Of a DNA stretch of 17,187 nucleotides, positions 13,092 through 17,187 are shown piece by piece (the stretch's first letter is position 1; each line of letters opens with the position of its first letter). Origin of the DNA: Oscillospiraceae bacterium (GTDB taxonomy: Bacteria; Bacillota_A; Clostridia; Oscillospirales; Oscillospiraceae); contig JAFXAV010000037.1 in the NCBI GenBank assembly GCA_017516785.1, positions 1 to 17,187 on the forward strand, read 5' to 3'. The notes beneath the pieces were generated by a model. That model ran no database searches. It was not told where the DNA came from and worked only from the letters and a program-made list of their open reading frames with translations. The translations under genes and the position numbers were made by a program.

Positions 13092-15068
13092 ATGGCCGAC
13101 ATTTACTCCACCCCCGATTTTGAAACCGCCTACACCTACCGCGGAAACGACCTGGGCGCTACCTGGACCACGGAAAAAACCACTTTCCGTCTCTGGGCCC
13201 CCACTGCTCACGCCGTTACTTTGAATCTTTACCGCAGCGGTACTCCCGGCTGCGACGACTTAATTGAAAAATGCTTCATGACCCCCGCTGAAAACGGTAC
13301 CTGGATTGCCGAAAAGCAGGGCGATCTGAACGGAGTATACTATACTTTTGAAGTTCGCATCGAAACCTACACCGCTGAAGCATGCGACCCCTATGCCAAA
13401 ACCACCGGTGTCAACGGTCAGCGGGCCATGGTTATCGACCTAGATGCCACCGACCCCGAGGGCTGGGAAAAGGATTCTGATCCCAATGCAGGCATCGACT
13501 TTACGGATGCTCTGATCTACGAGCTTCACGTCCGTGACCTTTCCATGGACGAAAGCTCCGGCATCAAGCATAAGGGCAAGTTCCTGGGCATCATTGAATC
13601 CGGCACCAAGACCCCCAGCGGCATCCCCACCGGTCTCGACCACATCAAGAACCTGGGCATCACCCATCTGCATCTTCTGCCTGTCTATGACTTCGGCTCC
13701 GTGGATGAAACCAAGCTGGATCAGCCTCAGTTCAACTGGGGTTACGACCCTGTGAACTTCAACGTTCCCGAAGGCTCCTATTCTACCGATCCCTATCACG
13801 GCGATGTCCGCGTTAAGGAAATGAAGGAAATGGTCAAAGGCCTCCATGATAACGGCATCAGTGTCATCATGGATGTGGTTTACAACCATGTTTACAACGA
13901 AAAGACCTTCTGCTTCAACCGTCTGGTTCCCAACTATTTCAGCCGTATGACCAACGGTGTGTTTTCCAACGGCTCCAGCTGCGGCAATGATACCGCCTCT
14001 GAGCGCAGCATGGTTCACAAGTACATCGTGGATTCCGTCTGCTATTGGGCAGATGAATACCACATCGACGGCTTCCGCTTCGACCTGGTGGGTCTGCTGG
14101 ATGTGGATACCATCAATGATATCGTCGCATCCGTTCACGAGACCCATCCCAATGTCATCTTCTACGGCGAAGGCTGGACCCTGAACACCAAGACTGTCAA
14201 AAAGTGTATCCTGGCCACCCAGGATCACGCCGATCTGACCCCCGGTTTTGCATATTTCAACGATACCCTCCGGGACTCCATCCGCGGCTCCGTCTTCTAC
14301 AGCGATGCTCTGGGATTTGTCACCGGCGCTGTGGGCATCGGTGAAAAGCTGGATGCCTGCTTCCGGGGTATGACCAGCTGGTGCCCCGAACCCAGCCAGA
14401 CCATCAACTACGTCTCCTGCCATGACAATAACACCCTCTGGGACCGGATTGCTCTGGCTGCTCCCAAGGCCAGCTTTGAGGAACTGGTTCGGATGAATCG
14501 GCTTGCCGCTGTCTTCTACATGACCGCTCAGGGCGTTCCCTTCATGCAGGCAGGTGAAGAAATGCTCCGCTCCAAGCCTGACCCGAAGGGCGGCTTTGTG
14601 GAGAATAGCTTCAAGTCCCCCGACTCCATCAACTCCATCAAGTGGAATCTGCTGGACAAGGCAGCCTACAAGGACAATCTGGAATATTACAAGGGCCTGA
14701 TTGCCTTCCGCAAAGCTCATCCGGTTCTTCGTATGACCTCCGTCTATGACATCCTTTCCAATCTGGTGCCCGTCCACTGCGAGCATGCCCAGATTGGTGC
14801 TTTCCACATCCGCGGCGATGTGTGTTACGAACCTGCCGATGAAATCTTCGTGATTTTCAGCGCAGCCGAAACCTGGGAAAAGATCAAGCTGCCCAAGGGC
14901 CAGTGGCACATGTGTATCAACAGCAATTACGCCGGCACCAAAAGCCTGGGAATCCGGGAAGGTGTTATCAATGTACCTCCCGTATCCGCTGTGGTTCTCG
15001 TAAAGGGCGATCTGGAGCTGGCTGAATCTGCTCCCGCCATTCCTGAAGAGATCATTCTGAAGCACTGA
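13092..15068 (+). CDS. pulA: Type I pullulanase (GH13), cytoplasmic debranching enzyme
   Basis: A 658-residue alpha-1,6-glucan debranching enzyme. It has no signal peptide, so it should act inside the cell on imported pullulan or on alpha-1,6-linked oligosaccharides from starch or glycogen. An N-terminal CBM48-like beta domain (FRLWAPTAHAVTLNLY at 32-47) precedes the GH13 barrel. The type I pullulanase signature appears as FNWGYDP (214-220; usually YNWGYDP). The conserved regions are DVVYNHVYN (261-269), GFRFDLVG with nucleophile D331, FYGEGW with acid/base E360, and VSCHDNNTL with D445. The start at 13092 has AAGGAG ten bases upstream; the 5' extension to 13020 lacks an RBS. A LacI-type palindrome in the promoter suggests carbohydrate control. 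A perfect terminator follows the stop. Confidence 0.95.
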   Translation: MADIYSTPDFETAYTYRGNDLGATWTTEKTTFRLWAPTAHAVTLNLYRSGTPGCDDLIEKCFMTPAENGTWIAEKQGDLNGVYYTFEVRIETYTAEACDPYAKTTGVNGQRAMVIDLDATDPEGWEKDSDPNAGIDFTDALIYELHVRDLSMDESSGIKHKGKFLGIIESGTKTPSGIPTGLDHIKNLGITHLHLLPVYDFGSVDETKLDQPQFNWGYDPVNFNVPEGSYSTDPYHGDVRVKEMKEMVKGLHDNGISVIMDVVYNHVYNEKTFCFNRLVPNYFSRMTNGVFSNGSSCGNDTASERSMVHKYIVDSVCYWADEYHIDGFRFDLVGLLDVDTINDIVASVHETHPNVIFYGEGWTLNTKTVKKCILATQDHADLTPGFAYFNDTLRDSIRGSVFYSDALGFVTGAVGIGEKLDACFRGMTSWCPEPSQTINYVSCHDNNTLWDRIALAAPKASFEELVRMNRLAAVFYMTAQGVPFMQAGEEMLRSKPDPKGGFVENSFKSPDSINSIKWNLLDKAAYKDNLEYYKGLIAFRKAHPVLRMTSVYDILSNLVPVHCEHAQIGAFHIRGDVCYEPADEIFVIFSAAETWEKIKLPKGQWHMCINSNYAGTKSLGIREGVINVPPVSAVVLVKGDLELAESAPAIPEEIILKH

Positions 15069-15081
15069 TCAACAAAAAATT

Positions 15082-15111
15082 CGGCGGACCGATCGGTCCG
15101 CCGTTTTCGTT
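15082..15111 (+). terminator. Intrinsic terminator after pulA
   Basis: A perfect 9-bp stem (CGGCGGACC at 15082-15090 with 15095-15103) closes a GATC loop and is followed by TTTTCGTT. The AGGAG site of the Nudix gene starts at 15112, directly at the end of the T-tract. Confidence 0.87.
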
Positions 15112-15125
15112 AGGAGATATTTACT

Positions 15126-15509
15126 ATGACTGATGTAGTTGCCGCTCTGATCTGGGATCAGGGCAAATTCATGATCTGCCAGCGGCCCACCCACAAGGCA
15201 AGAGCTCTTCTGTGGGAATTCGTCGGCGGCAAGGTAGAGCCGGGTGAATCCATGGAAGAAGCTCTGATCCGGGAATGCCGCGAGGAACTGGACATCACCG
15301 TGGATGTACGGGATGTATTTCTGGAGGTAATCCATGAATATCCCGATATTTCCATCCGGCTGACCCTCTTTAACTGCTCTATTGCGGAGGGTACGCCCAA
15401 ACTGCTGGAACACCACGATCTTCAGTGGATCTTCCCTGCTCAAATTCCTGATTTTGATTTCTGTCCTGCGGACGAAGAGATCCTCGTCCGCATCCGGGAA
15501 ACCTTTTAA
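15126..15509 (+). CDS. Nudix hydrolase, MutT-like (putative 8-oxo-dGTP diphosphatase)
   Basis: A 127-residue Nudix protein. The Nudix box is complete at residues 35-57 (GKVEPGE, seven residues, RECREELDI), with aspartate (D56) in place of the late glycine, a tolerated variant. The N-terminal VVAALIWDQGKFMICQRP and LLWEFVGGKVEPGES resemble MutT/CTP-pyrophosphohydrolase types that remove oxidised nucleotides such as 8-oxo-dGTP. Exact substrate cannot be read from sequence. The ATG at 15126 has AGGAG at 15112-15116 nine bases upstream, immediately after the pullulanase terminator, so it is either expressed by read-through or from an unseen promoter inside pulA. Its stop overlaps the tail of the convergent deacetylase gene by 4 nt. 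Confidence 0.9.
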   Translation: MTDVVAALIWDQGKFMICQRPTHKARALLWEFVGGKVEPGESMEEALIRECREELDITVDVRDVFLEVIHEYPDISIRLTLFNCSIAEGTPKLLEHHDLQWIFPAQIPDFDFCPADEEILVRIRETF

Positions 15510-16975
15510 TTGTTAATCTTGTGATGGAAGGTGGGACTGGTTGGATCCAGCGCCCGGAACTCGTAGCCTTCCTCCAAACCCCAGAGAATGATATCCTCCA
15601 CTGCCTTGACAGAGTACTTTTTCACATCATGCTGCAGCACGATGGCCACATCCACTTCCTCCACGCCTTTTTTTACATTCTTCAGAACCTTTTTGGTGGT
15701 TTTGGAACGGCCTGCATCATCGCTGTCCACATTCCAGTCGAAATACTGGAAACCCATGTCATGAAGGGCCTGGGCAAGGCGGGTCATAATGCCGGGATTG
15801 AAGCGGCTGACGGTATTGGAACCGCCGCCGGGGAAGCGGACCAGGGTGGTCTTGATGCCGGTATGGTCTTCGATGATCTTCTGCATTCCGAAGAGGTCGG
15901 CAAAGTAGGCTTCCTCGCTGGCGTAAATCGTCTTGTAATCATGGCTGACGGTGTGGATTCCGATGGCGTGTCCGTCTTCCGCAATCTGCTTCAGAAGATC
16001 CACCCGGTCGGTGTTGCAGACGAAGAAGGTCACCTTTACATCGTACTCCCGAAGCACCTCCAGAAGATCCTCCGTATAGGCGCTGGGGCCATCGTCAAAG
16101 GTGAGATAGATGACTTTGCCTTCAGGCTTGATAACCTTCGGCTGGGGAACGCTTTTTACTTCCACAGTCCGGACAGCCATTGCTGTGTTTCCGAATGCAT
16201 CCTTCACCTGATATTCCAGCTGATAGGTGCCTGCCCGGTAGATATTCACTTTGCCCTTGACCTTTACCTGATCGGTCAGATCTCCCGCGCTGTTATCCAA
16301 TGCCGTGAAGCCTGGGTCCTCAAAGATTTCGCCTGCATTGATGACGATGGTTTCGTCACCGTTCATGGTGATTTCCGGAGCGATGGGGTCGTAATAGACG
16401 ATCTTTCTTGTGATTTCCGTCCGGTTACCGGAGGAATCATCCACGCTGTAGATGACCTTTCCATTCTTCTGCGTAATCTGAACCTTGTCCGTCAGATCAC
16501 CGTCATGGTTATCCACGGCCAGAAAGCCTTCTTCCTGATAAGACTGCCCGGGAATCGTATATGCGGCGGCGTTTTTTTTCAGCAGAATCACAGGTGCCAC
16601 ATTGTCCACAATATGCACGGTACGGACCACCGAATCCCTCCAGATGCCATAAGATGCAGCATATTCAATTTCGTAGGTTCCGACTTTTCCGTCCCCGATG
16701 GGACTTCGGATGTTTACTTCCAGCGGAATATCTTTCTGCGGAACTACTCTTCCTGTAAATACCGCCCCGGCACCGGCTTCTGTGTAGCCTTCGCCGTATT
16801 GGAGGGTCACTTCCCTGCCGCCGTTCAAAGTAACCTGTATATTGAAATGATTGGCATACAGCAGCACCGCGCAAATCACAACTGTGGCAACCAGAAAAAT
16901 TACGATATTCCACAAAGACCTGTTCCGCTTTTCCCGGCGGCGGGCCTTTGCCATCAGCGCATCCAAGGCGTCCAT
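15506..16975 (-). CDS. Membrane-anchored polysaccharide deacetylase with Ig-like repeats
   Basis: A 489-residue cell-surface protein. A basic cytoplasmic stretch (ARRREKRNR) precedes one membrane segment (about 22-41). Three Ig-like (DUF5011-type) repeats follow, about 45-123, 127-194 and 198-273; the last two carry the pattern GxxYxExGFxAxDNxDGDLTD ... SGN, and the repeats are joined by short VDNVAPVI / YDPIAPEI linkers. The C-terminal NodB-type deacetylase domain (about 285-470) shows all five motifs: TFDDGP (292-297; D294, D295), HTVSH (341-345), RFPGGG (380-385), DWNVDSDD (413-420) and LQHD (447-450). It probably removes N-acetyl groups from peptidoglycan or another surface polysaccharide. 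Ig-like repeats likely act as a spacer or binding arm. The ATG at 16975 has AGAAGGTGA upstream. Confidence 0.92.
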   Translation of the reverse strand: MDALDALMAKARRREKRNRSLWNIVIFLVATVVICAVLLYANHFNIQVTLNGGREVTLQYGEGYTEAGAGAVFTGRVVPQKDIPLEVNIRSPIGDGKVGTYEIEYAASYGIWRDSVVRTVHIVDNVAPVILLKKNAAAYTIPGQSYQEEGFLAVDNHDGDLTDKVQITQKNGKVIYSVDDSSGNRTEITRKIVYYDPIAPEITMNGDETIVINAGEIFEDPGFTALDNSAGDLTDQVKVKGKVNIYRAGTYQLEYQVKDAFGNTAMAVRTVEVKSVPQPKVIKPEGKVIYLTFDDGPSAYTEDLLEVLREYDVKVTFFVCNTDRVDLLKQIAEDGHAIGIHTVSHDYKTIYASEEAYFADLFGMQKIIEDHTGIKTTLVRFPGGGSNTVSRFNPGIMTRLAQALHDMGFQYFDWNVDSDDAGRSKTTKKVLKNVKKGVEEVDVAIVLQHDVKKYSVKAVEDIILWGLEEGYEFRALDPTSPTFHHKINN

Positions 16976-17001
16976 GAAATCACCTTCTTTCGATTCTTGT
17001 C

Positions 17002-17030
17002 ATTATACTATACCCGAAAACCGTCGAAAA
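17002..17030 (-). promoter_or_regulatory. Possible promoter of the deacetylase gene
   Basis: On the minus strand a perfect TATAAT (17007-17002) lies 27 nt upstream of the ATG. The -35 position 17 bp further on reads TTTTCG (17030-17025), a weak match, so the -35 assignment is uncertain. Confidence 0.45.
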
Positions 17031-17053
17031 AGAAAGTGCCTTAATAAAATCAT

Positions 17054-17122
17054 AACCACTAGTAAACTAGTGGTTTGCTCAGCCCCTATAAGGGTCAACA
17101 CTTGCTGACCCCTAAAGGGGTC
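17054..17122. repeat. Hairpin array with alternative pairings
   Basis: Three inverted repeats follow each other: AACCACTAGT (17054-17063) with ACTAGTGGTT (17066-17075); CCCT (17084-17087) with AGGG (17091-17094); and GACCCCT (17107-17113) with AGGGGTC (17116-17122). A competing pairing exists between GGGTCA (17092-17097) and TGACCC (17106-17111). No gene is visible here. The layout resembles an RNA leader or the hairpin end of an IS200/IS605-type element, but no transposase lies inside the window. Confidence 0.6.
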
Positions 17123-17152
17123 TTGAAGGCGACTATCGCATCACTATTACAG

Positions 17153-17181
17153 GCAGCCACTAAAAGTGGCTGCTTGTTTTT
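17153..17181 (+). terminator. Plus-strand intrinsic terminator at the right edge
   Basis: A perfect 9-bp stem (GCAGCCACT at 17153-17161 with 17165-17173) with an AAA loop is followed by TTGTTTTT. No plus-strand gene precedes it after 15509, so it must end a short transcript that starts within the gap after 16976, or block transcription entering a gene to the right. Confidence 0.75.
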
Positions 17182-17187
17182 GCCTTA

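Larger units (their letters stand above)
16976..17187. other. Gene-free right edge
   Basis: The 212 nt beyond the deacetylase start hold the deacetylase promoter candidate, then the hairpin array and terminator listed separately. No open frame with a ribosome binding site was found on either strand. Confidence 0.6.

Noticed and set aside
13440..15065. Long minus-strand open frame of 541 codons
   Set aside because: It is antisense to the pullulanase gene, whose catalytic motifs are all intact; there is no RBS and no recognisable domain.
15521..17044. Long plus-strand open frame of 507 codons
   Set aside because: It is antisense to the deacetylase, which carries five conserved NodB motifs; the composition is that of a reverse-complement shadow.
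17041..17187. CRISPR array or tRNA gene in the hairpin-rich right edge
   Set aside because: The inverted repeats differ from each other, there is no regular repeat-spacer spacing, and no cloverleaf or T-loop (GTTCGA-type) sequence is seen.

Overview
The window looks like a chromosomal segment of an endospore-forming anaerobic member of the Clostridia, most likely a gut Oscillospirales/Ruminococcaceae-type organism. This is inferred from gene content: a pyruvate:ferredoxin oxidoreductase tail, the mother-cell sporulation regulator SpoIIID, a Re-type citrate synthase, strong AGGAGG ribosome binding sites and moderately GC-rich codon use. No species can be named from sequence reading alone. Sixteen protein genes are supported, one of them a 52-codon gene too short for ordinary ORF calling. 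No tRNA, rRNA or CRISPR array was seen.

Layout. (1) 2-692: the 3' end of nifJ, an intrinsic terminator, and a 51-aa DUF3006-like protein. (2) 731-2520, minus strand: a TTG-started AI-2E/PerM-type membrane permease followed 14 nt later by an unrecognised 161-aa membrane protein. (3) 2592-3635, minus: a PLP-dependent threonine aldolase, divergent from spoIIID (3760-4008, plus), which is preceded by a sigma-E-like promoter candidate. (4) 4039-4197, minus: a small acidic protein gene that converges on spoIIID and shares a perfect palindromic terminator with it, then rlmH on the plus strand. (5) 4859-6685, plus: a three-gene PadR - DUF1700-like membrane protein - DUF4097 repeat protein operon, a known Gram-positive envelope-linked arrangement. 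(6) 6735-11808, minus: a four-gene operon for the oxidative branch of an incomplete TCA cycle. The order of transcription is Re-citrate synthase, GntR/FCD regulator, aconitase, isocitrate dehydrogenase. It carries acetyl-CoA plus oxaloacetate to 2-oxoglutarate, presumably for glutamate synthesis. Its promoter has consensus -35 and -10 boxes, with a TTGTATACAA palindrome at the predicted start of transcription that is a strong candidate site for the co-encoded regulator. (7) 11967-12941, plus: a membrane-anchored alpha/beta hydrolase. (8) 13092-15509, plus: a cytoplasmic type I pullulanase behind a promoter with a LacI/CcpA-type palindrome in its spacer, then a MutT-like Nudix hydrolase. (9) 15506-16975, minus: a membrane-anchored polysaccharide deacetylase with three Ig-like repeats. 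(10) 17041-17187: a gene-free, hairpin-rich stretch ending in a plus-strand terminator, possibly a structured RNA leader or the end of an IS200/IS605-type element.

Most genes are ordinary and assignable by family motifs. The items most worth a second look are the right-edge hairpin array with mutually exclusive pairings, the autoregulated Re-citrate synthase operon, the small gene next to spoIIID, and a repeated arrangement in which a terminator hairpin sits directly against the ribosome binding site of a small gene. Functions are from family resemblance read by eye. Promoters and operators are motif inferences.
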